A DNA stretch of 64,000 nucleotides from Streptomyces gardneri (lineage in GTDB: Bacteria; Actinomycetota; Actinomycetes; Streptomycetales; Streptomycetaceae), in assembly GCF_006539185.1 (NCBI RefSeq), contig NZ_BJMN01000001.1, positions 62,001-126,000 on the forward strand. Reading direction: 5' to 3'. Shown in pieces: positions 25,348-35,192 of this stretch. The notes under the pieces were generated by a model. That model made no database searches. It worked only from the letters and a program-made list of their open reading frames with translations, and was not told where the DNA came from. Within the stretch, counting starts at the first letter, position 1, and every line of letters begins with the position of its first letter. A program made the position numbers and the translations under genes.

Positions 25348-26007
25348 GTGGCCACCGTCGACGTGCTGATCTACACCCGCACCGCCGGGTACCGCCACGA
25401 CTCGATTCCCGCCGGCGCCGCCGCCCTCGCCGGGATCGCCCACGAGCAGCGGTGGGAGACCGAGGTCACCGAGGACCCGGAGGCCTTCACCCCCGAGCGG
25501 CTCGCCCGATGCACCGCCGTCGTGCTGCTCTCCACCACCGGCACCGTCCTGACGCCCGAGGGTCGCACCGCCTTCGAGACGTACCTCCGGGGCGGCGGCG
25601 CGCTCCTCGTCGTCCACGCCGCGGCCAACGCCGAGCCGGACTGGCCCTTCTACGGAGAACTCCTCGGCACCCGCTTCGACGGTCATCCGGAGATCCAGCC
25701 CGGCACCGTGCTCGTCGAGGACCCGGACCATCCGGCGACGGCGCCGCTCCCGGGCCGCTGGGCCTGGACCGACGAGTGGTACAACTTCACGGCCAACCCG
25801 CGCGGGGCGGGTGTACGGGTCCTGGCGCGGGCCGACGAGACCTCGTACAGCGGCGGCACGCTCGGCGACGACCATCCCCTGGTGTGGTGCCGGGAGGTCG
25901 ACCGGGGGCGCGTCTTCTTCACCGCGCTCGGGCACTCCTCGGAGGCGTACGACGATCCGGCCTTCCGCGCGCACCTCTCCGGCGCGCTGGCGTGGCTCAC
26001 CGGATGA
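25348..26007 (+). CDS. ThuA-domain protein
   Basis: 219 residues from GTG 25348 behind GCAGGGAG. The glutamine-amidotransferase-like ThuA fold is shown by VDVLIYTRTAGYRHDSIPAGAAAL, AFETYLRGGGALLVVHAAANAEPDWPFYGELLGTRFDGHPEIQPG, HPATAPLPGRWAWTDEWYNF and VFFTALGHSSEAY. ThuA proteins accompany trehalose and other sugar-catabolic genes, but their chemistry is not well settled. A LacI-type operator just upstream supports a role in carbohydrate use. Confidence 0.88.
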   Translation: MATVDVLIYTRTAGYRHDSIPAGAAALAGIAHEQRWETEVTEDPEAFTPERLARCTAVVLLSTTGTVLTPEGRTAFETYLRGGGALLVVHAAANAEPDWPFYGELLGTRFDGHPEIQPGTVLVEDPDHPATAPLPGRWAWTDEWYNFTANPRGAGVRVLARADETSYSGGTLGDDHPLVWCREVDRGRVFFTALGHSSEAYDDPAFRAHLSGALAWLTG

Positions 26008-26125
26008 GGGTGCGGGGACCCGCCCGCGACCCGTGAGATGCCACCCCACCGCCTCGCCCCGGTTGCGCCGCCGCGCCCGGCGCGGGAGGTTGCCGGTGGG
26101 GGCCGATGGCAGGAGGAGAGACGTC

Positions 26126-27523
26126 ATGGGCATCGCCACGGTGAACCCCGCGACGGGCGAGACGCTGCGCACCTACGAGGCCCACGGGCCCGAGGAGGTC
26201 GAACGGCGCATCGCCGCCGCGCACGAGGCGTTCCGCCAGTACCGCACCACGCCCTTCGCCGAGCGCGCCCGTCTGATGCGGGCCGCCGCCACCCTCCTCG
26301 ACGAGGACGGCGACGACATCGCCCGGACCATGACGGTCGAGATGGGCAAGCCGATCGCCGCCTCGCGCGCGGAGGCCGCCAAGTGCGCCAAGGCCATGCG
26401 CTGGTACGCCCACAACGCCGAACGGCTGCTCGCCGACGAGCATCCGGCCGAGAGCGACGTCCAGGACTCCGGCGCGGACCTGGCCCGCGTCCACTACCGG
26501 CCCCTCGGGCCCGTGCTCGCCGTCATGCCGTGGAACTTCCCGCTCTGGCAGGTGATCCGCTTCGCCGCGCCCGCCCTCATGGCGGGCAACACCGGCCTCC
26601 TCAAGCACGCCTCCAACGTGCCGAGGACCGCCCTCTACCTCGGCGACCTGTTCCGCCGCGCCGGATATCCGGACGGCTGCTTCCAGACGCTCCTCATCGG
26701 CTCCCGCGACGTCGAGGCCGTCCTCCGGGACCCCCGGGTCGTCGCCGCCACCCTCACCGGCAGCGAGAACGCGGGCCGGGCCGTCGCCGCCGTCGCGGGC
26801 GACGAGGTCAAGAAGACCGTCCTGGAGCTGGGCGGCAGCGACCCGTACATCGTCATGCCCTCCGCCGACATCGTGCGGGCGGTGAAGACCGCCGTCACCG
26901 CGCGCGTGCAGAACAACGGGCAGTCCTGCATCGCCGCCAAGCGGTTCATCGTCCACCACGACGTCTACGACGACTTCGCCGAACGCTTCACCGCCGCCAT
27001 GAACGCCCTCACCGTCGGCGACCCCCTCGACGAGTCCACCGACGTCGGCCCCCTCGCCACCGAGCAGGGCCGCGCCGACCTGGAGGAGCTCGTCGACGAC
27101 GCCGTCCGCCGGGGCGCGACCGTCCTGTGCGGCGGCGGCCGCCCGGAGGGCGAGGGGCTGCGGCGCGGCTGGTACTACCGGCCGACCGTCCTCACGGGGA
27201 TCACGCCCGCGATGCGGATCCACCAGGAGGAGACGTTCGGTCCCGTCGCCACCGTCTACCCCGTGCGGGACATCGAGGAGGCCGTGACCGTCGCCAACGA
27301 CTCGCCCTTCGGCCTCAGTTCGAACGTCTGGACCCGCAAGGAGGAGGACATCGCCTTCTTCGTCCGCGACCTGGAGGCCGGTGGCGTGTTCGTCAACGGC
27401 ATGACGGCCTCCCACCCGGCGCTCCCCTTCGGCGGGATCAAGCGCTCCGGCTACGGCCGCGAACTGTCCGGCCACGGCATCCGCGAGTTCTGCAACGCGA
27501 CCACGGTCTGGCAGCGCGCCTGA
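26126..27523 (+). CDS. NAD(P)-dependent succinate-semialdehyde dehydrogenase-like protein
   Basis: 465 residues; ATG 26126 follows AGGAGGAG. Aldehyde dehydrogenase superfamily: cofactor region VLAVMPWNFPLWQVIRFAAPALMAGN, general base in KTVLELGGSDPYIV, catalytic cysteine in NNGQSCIAAKRFIVHHDVYDDFAERF, EETFGPVATVYPV and PFGGIKRSGYGRELSGHGIREFCN. The NGQSCIAAKRFI form and length match the Sad/YneI-type enzymes that oxidise succinate semialdehyde to succinate. The exact aldehyde cannot be proven. It stands alone between ThuA and the PHP gene. Confidence 0.88.
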   Translation: MGIATVNPATGETLRTYEAHGPEEVERRIAAAHEAFRQYRTTPFAERARLMRAAATLLDEDGDDIARTMTVEMGKPIAASRAEAAKCAKAMRWYAHNAERLLADEHPAESDVQDSGADLARVHYRPLGPVLAVMPWNFPLWQVIRFAAPALMAGNTGLLKHASNVPRTALYLGDLFRRAGYPDGCFQTLLIGSRDVEAVLRDPRVVAATLTGSENAGRAVAAVAGDEVKKTVLELGGSDPYIVMPSADIVRAVKTAVTARVQNNGQSCIAAKRFIVHHDVYDDFAERFTAAMNALTVGDPLDESTDVGPLATEQGRADLEELVDDAVRRGATVLCGGGRPEGEGLRRGWYYRPTVLTGITPAMRIHQEETFGPVATVYPVRDIEEAVTVANDSPFGLSSNVWTRKEEDIAFFVRDLEAGGVFVNGMTASHPALPFGGIKRSGYGRELSGHGIREFCNATTVWQRA

Positions 27524-27589
27524 GCGGTTCGGACGTGCACCGGATCGGAAGGCCGGCAGTGCGGCTGAACCGACCGCCGGCGCGCGGGG

Positions 27590-28618
27590 TCACGCCCGCG
27601 TCCACTCCAGAAGCCGTTCCGCCGGCCACGTGTTGATCACCCGGTCCTCCGGTACGCCGCACTCCTCGGCCCGTGCGCAGCCGAGGATCTGCCACTCCAG
27701 CTGACCCGGCGCGTGGGCGTCCGTGTCGATGGCGACGTACGCCCCCGCGTCGACGGCGAGGCGCAGCAGCTCGCGCGGGGGATCGAGACGCTCCGGGCGG
27801 CTGTTGACCTCCACCGCCGTCCCCGCCTCGGCGCAGGCCGCGAAGACCCGCTCCGCGTCGAACTCCGAGGCGGGCCGCAGCCGGCCGCCCGCCACGAGCC
27901 GTCCCGTGCAATGGCCGAGGACGTCCACGAAGGGGTCGCGGACGGCCCGCTCCAGACGGCGGGTCATCGCCCGCGCGTCCATCCGCAGCTTCGAGTGCAC
28001 CGAGGCGACCACCACGTCGAGCCGTTCGAGCAGCTCAGGCTCCTGGTCGAGCGAGCCGTCGTCGAGGATGTCGCACTCGATGCCGGTGAGCAGCCGGAAG
28101 GGCGCCCACTCCTCGTTCAGCCGTGCCACCACGTCCAGTTGCTCCCGCAGCCGCTCCGGCGAAAGGCCCCGTGCGACCGTGAGCCTCGGCGAGTGATCCG
28201 TCAGCACCGCCCACTCGTGCCCCAGGCCCGCCGCCGTCCGGCCCATGGACTCGATCGTCGCGCCGCCGTCGGACCAGTCGGAGTGCAGGTGGCAGTCGCC
28301 GCGCAGCGCCTCCCGCAGAGCCGCACCGGCGCCGTCGACCGAAGCCGGGGAAAGCAGGCTCTCCTCCAGCTCCGCTTCGAGCCGCGCCAGGTACTCCGGC
28401 ACCCGACCCTCCAGCGCCTCGCGCACCACCGCCGCCGTCTTGGGCCCGAGCCCCTTCACCGACTCCAGGGTGCCCGCCGTCGCGCGCGCTGCCGCCTCGC
28501 CCGCCGGCAGGGCGTCGACCGCGGCTCCCGCCGTACGGAACGCCCGGGCCCGATAGCCGGGCGCCTGGGCACGCTCCAGCAGGAACGCGATCCGGTTCAG
28601 CGCGGCCACGGGATCCAC
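27590..28618 (-). CDS. PHP-domain phosphoesterase with helix-hairpin-helix region
   Basis: 342 residues. GAGGAGG with a 5-base gap before GTG 28618 decides this start; a GTG at 28636 would place the ribosome site inside the gene. The N-terminal helical part ends in a helix-hairpin-helix (LESVKGLGPKTAAVVREAL). The PHP domain carries its full metal set: DCHLHSDWSDGG, LTDHSPRL, TGIECDIL, ASVHSKLRM, DVLGHCTGRL, IDTDAHAPGQ. The layout resembles the C-terminal half of PolX without the polymerase palm, and such proteins are phosphoesterases or nucleases. The start is 10 bases beyond the PP2C gene stop, so the two are probably cotranscribed. Confidence 0.88.
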   Translation of the reverse strand: MDPVAALNRIAFLLERAQAPGYRARAFRTAGAAVDALPAGEAAARATAGTLESVKGLGPKTAAVVREALEGRVPEYLARLEAELEESLLSPASVDGAGAALREALRGDCHLHSDWSDGGATIESMGRTAAGLGHEWAVLTDHSPRLTVARGLSPERLREQLDVVARLNEEWAPFRLLTGIECDILDDGSLDQEPELLERLDVVVASVHSKLRMDARAMTRRLERAVRDPFVDVLGHCTGRLVAGGRLRPASEFDAERVFAACAEAGTAVEVNSRPERLDPPRELLRLAVDAGAYVAIDTDAHAPGQLEWQILGCARAEECGVPEDRVINTWPAERLLEWTRA

Positions 28619-28628
28619 GGCGTCCTCC

Positions 28629-30713
28629 TCACCCACCGCCCGGGCCGGCGCCCGCGGCGAGCGGAGCCGGCTCGATCTCGCACCACACCGCCTTGCCCTC
28701 GCCGCGCGGCTCGACCCCCCACCGGGAGGCGAGCGCGTCGAGCAGGAGCAGTCCCCGCCCCGACGTGGCGGCCTCGCCAGGGGTACGCCGCCGGGGCCAG
28801 GCGCTCGACCGGTCCTGCACCGAGAGCCGTACCCGCCGCACCGGCTCCGGCAGCACCTCCAGGGTGAGGACCGCGCCGCCCTCGGTGTGCAGCAGGACGT
28901 TGACGAGCAGCTCGCCCGTCAACAGCTCGGCGTCGTCGGCCAGTTCCGGCAGACCCCAGTCGCGCAGCGCCTCACCCACGGCCGCCCGCGCGTCCGAGAG
29001 CCCCTGCGGGTCGGCCTGGTGGATGTACTGGTGGATCCGCGGCGCCCGGGGCGTACCGGGGTCGGGGCTGCGCCGCAGGACGAGGAGCGCGACGTCGTCG
29101 CCGGAACCCCACCGCTCCCACAGCCGCTCCGAGAGGTGGTCGGCGAGCGCCTCCGCCTGCGGCGGACCGCTGCCGATGGCCTCGGAGAGCGCTGCCAGGC
29201 CCGTTTCGATGTCGCTGTCCGGCTGTTCCACGAGCCCGTCCGTGCAGAGCACGAGCGTCTCCCCGGGCACCAGGTCGAGCCGCGTCTCCGGGAACTCCTC
29301 GTCGCCGAAGACGGTCGCGAGCCCCAGTGGCAGCCCGCCGCGCAGGTTGGGCTGTCCGACGCGGCCGTCGGTGTGCCGGATCAGCGGACCGAGGTGCCCG
29401 GCCCGTACGGCGCGCAGGGTGCCGCTCGCCAGGTCGACCTGCGCGTAGGTGCAGGTCGCGAAGCGGTTGGTGTCCAGTTCCGCGAGGAAGCGCGAGGCCC
29501 GGGCGAGGACCGTCGACGGGGCGTGGCCCTCACCCGCGTACGCCCGCAGCGCGATCCGCAACTGCCCCATGATGGCGGCGGCGTGTGTGTCGTGGCCCTG
29601 CACGTCGCCGACGACGATGCCGACCCGGCCGCGGGGCAGCGAGATCACGTCGTACCAGTCGCCGCCGACCTGCCGTCCGCTCCACGCCGCGTGGTAGCGC
29701 ACGGCGATCTCGCCGCCGGTGATCTCCGGGATCCGGCGCGGCAGCATCGTCGCCTGGAGCCCCGTCGCGAGTTCCCGCTCCTCGTCGAAGAGGATCGCCC
29801 GCTGGAGCGACTGCGCGACGATCGCCGCGAGACCGAGCGCGAGGTTCCGCTCGTCGGGGTTGAAGGCCGAACGGCCCCGGTAGAACAGCGCCATGCCGCC
29901 CAGCGAACGGGCCTGCGCCACCAGGGGCAGGTAGCAGGCGGACCGGAACTGGAGCCGCGACAGGTACGGCGCCAGCTCGGGGAAGTCCCGCCCGAGCGAC
30001 TGGAACGAGGAGACGAACCGCGGCCGGCCGCTGAGCACCGCCTCGGCCAGTGGAAGCCCCCGGTCGAGCCGCCGGGTGCGGAAGTCGTTCAGGGCGTCGA
30101 GGGACTCGCCGCTGAGCGCGATCACGTTGAGCGAACCGTTCTCGACGAGCCCGAGCGCGAGACCCTCGGCGCCGAGCCGGGCGAGCCCGCCCGGACCGGT
30201 CAGGGCGGCGGTCACGTCGTCCACCGTCACCGCGCGCGACAGCGCGTTCGTCGTCCGCTCGACGATGCTCGTCTGCACCTCGCGCCGCTTCTCCAGCTCC
30301 AGCACGAAAGCGGTGTGCGAGACCTCGGCGGTCGTGTCCCGCACGACTCCGACGATCCGCTGGGCCCGGCCGTCCGGCTTGCGCAGGATCCGTGCCTGCA
30401 CGTGCGTCCAATGGGGTGCGCCCTCGGCCTGCGGGATCGGGAAGTGCGCGTTGTACGACACCGAGCCGCCCTTCACCGCCTCCCGGACGATGCCCTCGAG
30501 CCGGGTCCGCTCCTCGGGCGCCAGGCGCCCGACCAGCGTCGCCGGGCGTCCGTCGTAGGTGTCCTGGGACAGCCCGAAGACCAGCAGCCCGGACTCGTCG
30601 ACATCGATCGTGCCCGTGTCGAGATCCCAGTCGAAGCTGCCGGTCCGGTTCATGGCGAGCCGCTCGGCGGGCCCGATCTCGCCACTGCGCGTACGCCGGT
30701 CGTCATCGGTCAT
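28629..30713 (-). CDS. PAS-GAF-PP2C (SpoIIE) phosphatase with HATPase domain
   Basis: 694 residues from ATG 30713 (ATG 30722 also possible). A PAS domain lies at about 15-115 (RTGSFDWDLDTGTIDVDESG, PHWTHVQARILRKPDGRAQRIVGVVRDTT). GAF spans about 155-300. The SpoIIE-type PP2C domain lies at about 320-535 (SGRQVGGDWYDVISLPRGRVGIVVGDVQGHDTHAAAIMGQL, VLCTDGLVEQPD, DDVALLVLR). A HATPase_c anti-sigma-type kinase fold ends the protein (ELLTGELLVNVLLHTEGG, TSGRGLLLLDALASRWGV). Such proteins both dephosphorylate and phosphorylate anti-sigma-antagonists in stress-response switches. Divergent from the SARP regulator; partner proteins are not in the window. Confidence 0.92.
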   Translation of the reverse strand: MTDDDRRTRSGEIGPAERLAMNRTGSFDWDLDTGTIDVDESGLLVFGLSQDTYDGRPATLVGRLAPEERTRLEGIVREAVKGGSVSYNAHFPIPQAEGAPHWTHVQARILRKPDGRAQRIVGVVRDTTAEVSHTAFVLELEKRREVQTSIVERTTNALSRAVTVDDVTAALTGPGGLARLGAEGLALGLVENGSLNVIALSGESLDALNDFRTRRLDRGLPLAEAVLSGRPRFVSSFQSLGRDFPELAPYLSRLQFRSACYLPLVAQARSLGGMALFYRGRSAFNPDERNLALGLAAIVAQSLQRAILFDEERELATGLQATMLPRRIPEITGGEIAVRYHAAWSGRQVGGDWYDVISLPRGRVGIVVGDVQGHDTHAAAIMGQLRIALRAYAGEGHAPSTVLARASRFLAELDTNRFATCTYAQVDLASGTLRAVRAGHLGPLIRHTDGRVGQPNLRGGLPLGLATVFGDEEFPETRLDLVPGETLVLCTDGLVEQPDSDIETGLAALSEAIGSGPPQAEALADHLSERLWERWGSGDDVALLVLRRSPDPGTPRAPRIHQYIHQADPQGLSDARAAVGEALRDWGLPELADDAELLTGELLVNVLLHTEGGAVLTLEVLPEPVRRVRLSVQDRSSAWPRRRTPGEAATSGRGLLLLDALASRWGVEPRGEGKAVWCEIEPAPLAAGAGPGGG

Positions 30714-30830
30714 CCCCCCCATTGTCGAACCCGTACCCCGTGGACGCCATGGCGGTGACACGGCGTGGCGCAAGTTCGCCTCGAAGGTCCGGGCGCCGGG
30801 GGCCCGTCGGCGGCGGGGCAGAATGGGCCG

Positions 30831-33800
30831 GTGCAGCCGTCCTACCGTGTTCTCGGTCCCTGTCAGGCGCTCCGTTCCGACGACGGGACGGAGGCCACGC
30901 TGAACGGTGCCAGGCTCCGGGCACTGCTGACCGCGCTCGCCGCCGGCGCCGCGGACACCCCGGGCGGGGCCGGCGATACGGGTGGGGCGGGAGCCGGGCG
31001 GGCGATGAGCGCCGGCGCGCTGATCGCCCAGGTGTGGGCCGACGACGACCCGGCCGCCTTTCTGGACCGGACCGCCGCGCTCCAGGCCCTGGTGGGCCGT
31101 CTGCGCCGGGCCGTCGGGCACGAGGCCGTCGTCTCCACACCCGGCGGCTACCGCCTGTCCGTCGAACCGGACGCCGTCGACCTGCACCGCTTCGAACGGC
31201 TCGCCGCCGAAGGCTCCGCCGCCCTCGCCGACGGCGACGCCGCACGGGCCGCCGCGCTCCTCGACGAGGCGCTCGGCCTGTGGCGCGGCCCCGCCCTCGC
31301 GGACCTGCCCGGCCGGGATGCCGACCCCCTCGTCGTACGGCTCGAACAGCGGCACGCGCGGGCGCGCCGCGACCGGTACGCCGCCGATCTGGCCCTGGGG
31401 CGGGCCCCGGACGTCCTCGCGCCGCTCGCGGCCCTCGCGGCCGGGCATCCGCTCGACGAGCCCGTCCAGGCCCTGCGGATCCGGGCCCTGCGGGCCGCCG
31501 GACGGCCCGCCGAGGCCCTCGCGGCGTACGAGGAGGTACGCGCAGGACTGGCCGACCGGCTGGGGACGGACCCGGGACCCGAACTGCGCGCCCTCCACGC
31601 CGAGCTCCTCGGCGCCACCCCGACCGCGCCCGCACACGGCCCCGCGCCCGGCCTCCCTTCGGACCGGGGCGTGCGCCTGCCCGCCCGGCTGACCTCGTTC
31701 ATCGGCCGGGACGGTGAGCTCGGCGCACTCGCCGCGGGGTGGGCCGACCGGCGGCTCGTCACGCTCACGGGACCGGGCGGCGTCGGCAAGACCCGGCTCG
31801 CCCTGGAGGCGGCCGAGACCTTCGACGGCGGACCGGTCTACGTCGCCGAACTCGCCTCCGTACGGGAGGAGTCCTCGGTCGCGGCGGCCGTCCTCAGCGC
31901 GCTGGGGGCCCGGGAGACCCAGCTCTGGAACGGTCCGGCCGTCGCCGAGGCCGCCGGGCCGAAGGGGGCGCTCGCCCACCTGGTCGAGTACTGCTCCGGG
32001 CGCCGGATGCTCCTCGTCCTCGACAACTGCGAGCACGTCATCGCCGCCGCGGCGGAGCTCGCGGAGACCCTCCTCACCCGGTGCCCCGGCGTCACGGTCC
32101 TGGCGACGAGCCGCGAGCCGTTGGGGGTGCCGGGGGAGGCGCTGAGCCCGTTGGGGCCCTTGCCGGTGGAGATGGCGCTGCGGCTGCTCGGCGAGCGGGG
32201 CGCGGCGGCGCGGCCGGGTTTCCGGGTCGCGGACGACGCGGGGGCCGCCGAGGAGGTGTGCCGCCGCCTCGACGGGTTGCCGCTGGCGATCGAGCTGGCG
32301 GCGGCGCGGCTGCGGATGCTGTCGGTGCGGCAGATCGCGGACCGGCTGGACGACCGTTTCCGGCTGCTGACGTCGGGGGCGCGGACGGTGTTGCCGCGTC
32401 AGCAGACGCTGCGGGCGGTGGTGGACTGGTCGTGGGAGCTGCTCGACGGGTCGGAGCGGGCGGTGCTGCGGCGGCTTGCGGTGTTCACGGGCGGGTGCGA
32501 CCTGGCGGCGGCGGAGACGGTCTGCGCCGAGGACGGCGCGGGGCCGGGCGCGCTGGGGGTCCCGGATGTTCTGGACGTCCTGGGTGATCTTGTCGACAAG
32601 TCGCTCGTCGTCGCGGGACCCGGTCCCGACGGGGAAGGGACGCGGTTCCGGCTCCTGGAGACGGTGGCGGAGTACGCGGATGAGCGTCTTGACGAGGCGG
32701 GGGAGCGGGCCGCGACGGAGCGGCGCCACCTCACGTACTACCGCGAGCTGGCCCGCCGTACCGACCCCGAGCTCCGCGGCCCGGGACAGGTCGCCGCCTT
32801 CTCCCGGCTGGAGCGCGAGCACGGCAATCTGCGGGCCGCCCTGCGGACCGCCGTGGCCATCGGCGACGAGCAGGAGGCGCTCTGCCTCGTCCACTCCCTG
32901 AGCTGGTTCTGGCAGCTGCGGAACCACCAGACCGACGCCCGGACGTGGGCGGCGACGGCCGCCCTGCTCGGACCCGACCCCTTCCAGGAACCCGTCCGCC
33001 CCGCCGAGCCCTTCGAGGGCCGCTGCGTCGACGTGCCGCCGCCGTGGACCGGCGAGCGGCTCCGTGAGGCCCGCCGTGGAGGCCGGCTCTACGCGCTCGC
33101 GACCGAGGGCGGCCACGGCGCCACCTCCCTCGAACGGCCCGAGACGCGCGCCCGCCTCACCGCCCTCGTCGCCGCGTACCGCCCCGGCCTCCCGCAGACC
33201 TGCCGCCAGCCGGGGGCGATGTGGTTCTTCGCCCGTCTGATGACGGGAGAGCTCACCGGCCTCGACGAAGCGCTGACGCTGACCGTCGAGGCCTGCCGTG
33301 ACCACGGGACCGGCTGGGATCTCGGCTTCGCCCTCCTCATGAGGGGAAAGCTCCTCGGCCACGGCCCCGAGGACGCCGACGAGGCACTCGCCCTCTTCGA
33401 GGCCGCCGAGGACGCCTGGGGCATCGCGGAGTCCCTCTCGGCGCGGGGCGAGGCCTACGAGCGTGCCGGCCGGCTCTCCGAGGCCGCCGCCGACTTCGAG
33501 CGGGCCGCCCACACCGCCGCCCTCGTCGGCGCCCGCTCCCAGGTGCCGCTCTTCACGGCGCGCCTCGCCGCCGTACGCCTCCGGCTCCGCCCGGAGGGGA
33601 ACGAGGCGGCCGAACGGCTCCTGGCCGAAGCCGCCGACGAGGCGGGCGAGTGGGGGACCGAGGCCGCCGGCACCGGCCGCATGCTCCTCGCCCAGCACTA
33701 CGGCCACACCGGGCGCACGGCCCTGGCCCGCGCGCAGCTCACCCGACTGGAGGAGGAGTTCGGCGAGCACACCCCGTCGCTCTTCTGGGGCCTGGCCGGC

Positions 33801-34217
33801 GGGATGTGGGCCTGGCTCGACTGCCTGGACGGCGCCCACGAACGGGCCCTGGACCGCCTGGCCCGTGCCGTCGTCGACCTGGAGACCCTCGCCCACCTGG
33901 TCGCGCCCTACCTCGTCGTCGCCCAGTTCGCGACGGCCGCCTGGGCCCGCGCCGGCCGGGGCGCCCCGGGCGACGCCGAGACCGGAGCCGCGCTCCTCGG
34001 CGCGTACGACACCCACATCGGCCCACCGACCGGAGGCGGCTTCCGCCCCTTCGCCCCCCAGACGGAGACCGCGATCCGCACCCGCGCCGAGCAGGCGCTC
34101 CGCACGCGCCTCACCCCCGAGGCGTACACCCGCCACTACGAGGAGGGCACGAAGCTCGCCCTCGACACCGCCACGGCCCTCGTCCGGCGGCCGAAGGAGA
34201 CAGGTTCCGACGCCTGA
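30831..34217 (+). CDS. SARP/AfsR-type regulator: winged helix, BTAD, NTPase, TPR region
   Basis: 1128 residues from GTG 30831. An OmpR-type winged helix (about 1-95) has an alanine-rich insertion and ends VGRLRRAVGHEAVVSTPGGYRLSV. BTAD follows (about 100-255; ADLPGRDADPLVVRLEQRHARARRDRYAADLALGR, AGRPAEALAAYEEVRAGLADRLGTDPGPEL). Then comes an NB-ARC-like NTPase with Walker A GPGGVGKTRLA near 312, Walker B RMLLVLDNCEHV, GLPLAIELAAARLRML and TLRAVVDWSWELLDGSERAVLRRLAVFTGG. A long helical-repeat C-terminus ends the protein. This is the STAND-type regulator layout. No biosynthetic cluster adjoins it. Confidence 0.9.
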   Translation: MQPSYRVLGPCQALRSDDGTEATLNGARLRALLTALAAGAADTPGGAGDTGGAGAGRAMSAGALIAQVWADDDPAAFLDRTAALQALVGRLRRAVGHEAVVSTPGGYRLSVEPDAVDLHRFERLAAEGSAALADGDAARAAALLDEALGLWRGPALADLPGRDADPLVVRLEQRHARARRDRYAADLALGRAPDVLAPLAALAAGHPLDEPVQALRIRALRAAGRPAEALAAYEEVRAGLADRLGTDPGPELRALHAELLGATPTAPAHGPAPGLPSDRGVRLPARLTSFIGRDGELGALAAGWADRRLVTLTGPGGVGKTRLALEAAETFDGGPVYVAELASVREESSVAAAVLSALGARETQLWNGPAVAEAAGPKGALAHLVEYCSGRRMLLVLDNCEHVIAAAAELAETLLTRCPGVTVLATSREPLGVPGEALSPLGPLPVEMALRLLGERGAAARPGFRVADDAGAAEEVCRRLDGLPLAIELAAARLRMLSVRQIADRLDDRFRLLTSGARTVLPRQQTLRAVVDWSWELLDGSERAVLRRLAVFTGGCDLAAAETVCAEDGAGPGALGVPDVLDVLGDLVDKSLVVAGPGPDGEGTRFRLLETVAEYADERLDEAGERAATERRHLTYYRELARRTDPELRGPGQVAAFSRLEREHGNLRAALRTAVAIGDEQEALCLVHSLSWFWQLRNHQTDARTWAATAALLGPDPFQEPVRPAEPFEGRCVDVPPPWTGERLREARRGGRLYALATEGGHGATSLERPETRARLTALVAAYRPGLPQTCRQPGAMWFFARLMTGELTGLDEALTLTVEACRDHGTGWDLGFALLMRGKLLGHGPEDADEALALFEAAEDAWGIAESLSARGEAYERAGRLSEAAADFERAAHTAALVGARSQVPLFTARLAAVRLRLRPEGNEAAERLLAEAADEAGEWGTEAAGTGRMLLAQHYGHTGRTALARAQLTRLEEEFGEHTPSLFWGLAGGMWAWLDCLDGAHERALDRLARAVVDLETLAHLVAPYLVVAQFATAAWARAGRGAPGDAETGAALLGAYDTHIGPPTGGGFRPFAPQTETAIRTRAEQALRTRLTPEAYTRHYEEGTKLALDTATALVRRPKETGSDA

Positions 34218-34244
34218 AGGTCACGCTCACGCTCCATGGCCCGC

Positions 34245-35105
34245 TCAGCCGGCCGCCAGGCGCTCCCGGGCCTCCGCGAGGTCCTCGGGGGTCGGGGCGT
34301 CGTCCTGCGAGAGGCGCCGGCGCCAGTAGCCGGTGAAGTGGACGGCGCCGCGGTCGACACCGCGCTCCGCCACGAGGTGCCGGCGCAGCCCGCGTACCGC
34401 CGAGGCCTCGCCCGCGAGCCACGCGGAGGGGCTGCCGGGCGGCAGCGTCCCGGCGCGGACGGCATCGGCCGGCGACACGCCGTGGGGCAGCAGCTGCACG
34501 GTGAGGTCCCCGGGCGTCTCCAGTGGCTGTACGTCCGCCGGGTCGTCGACCTGGACGTACGCGAGGGCCCGCCGGCCCGCCGGGAGCGCGGCGACGACCG
34601 TGGCGAGGGCGGGCACCGCACAGGCGTCGGCGTACAGGAGCGTCCAGTCGCCCACGCCGGGATCGAAAGGCATCGCGAACGCGGCGGACGGCCCGAACAC
34701 GCCCAGCGGGTCACCGGGGCGCGCACCCCGGGCCCACCGGGTCGCCGGGCCCTCGTCGCCCGCCGGACCGCCCTCCCCGTGCAGGTGGAAGTCGATGTCG
34801 ACCGTCTCCGCCACCGGGGCGTGCGCCCGGACGGTGTAGCTCCGCATCCAGGGCCTCTCCGCCTCCGGGATCGCCGCGTAGGCCGCGTACCACCGCATCA
34901 CGTCACCGTCCGCCCCGACGGCGGGCAGGACGGGCTCCGTGCCGTGCGTCCGGGGGAAGAACAGCTTGACCTGCTGGTCGGGGCCGGCGAGCGTGAACCC
35001 GGCCAGGGAGGGGCCGCCGAGGGTGACGCGGAGCGTACGCGGGGTGATCCGGCGGACGGCGGTCACGCGTAGGCGCCGCAGGGGGAGGGCAGGGGGCTGG
35101 GACAT
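34245..35105 (-). CDS. Siderophore-interacting protein (ferric-siderophore reductase, SIP family)
   Basis: 286 residues; CAGGAGTCAGCG precedes ATG 35105. FAD-binding domain: LRVTAVRRITPRTLRVTLGGPSLAGF and the flavin motif RPWMRSYTVRAHAP. NAD(P)H domain: GDWTLLYADACAVPALATVVAALPAGRRALAYVQVDDPADVQ and AWLAGEASAVRGLRRHLVAERGV. These cytoplasmic enzymes reduce ferric siderophores to release iron. No 19-bp iron box is visible upstream. A perfect 7-bp inverted repeat at 35193-35211 is the only palindrome in the upstream space. Confidence 0.92.
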   Translation of the reverse strand: MSQPPALPLRRLRVTAVRRITPRTLRVTLGGPSLAGFTLAGPDQQVKLFFPRTHGTEPVLPAVGADGDVMRWYAAYAAIPEAERPWMRSYTVRAHAPVAETVDIDFHLHGEGGPAGDEGPATRWARGARPGDPLGVFGPSAAFAMPFDPGVGDWTLLYADACAVPALATVVAALPAGRRALAYVQVDDPADVQPLETPGDLTVQLLPHGVSPADAVRAGTLPPGSPSAWLAGEASAVRGLRRHLVAERGVDRGAVHFTGYWRRRLSQDDAPTPEDLAEARERLAAG

Positions 35106-35192
35106 CGCTGACTCCTGGGGTCGATGGGCTCGCCGACGGGGCCCGGAGGACGGGCTCACCCACCCTCTTGGGCCCCGCCGACACGCCACCGA

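Noticed and set aside
28629..34136. A single minus-strand open frame of about 1835 codons covering the PP2C gene and the antisense of the SARP gene
   Set aside because: Only the part up to 30713 has protein-like sequence. The rest is the antisense shadow of the SARP gene, kept open by high G+C.
34245..35105. Siderophore biosynthesis locus with an iron box
   Set aside because: Only the ferric-siderophore reductase is present and no DmdR-type iron box could be seen upstream.
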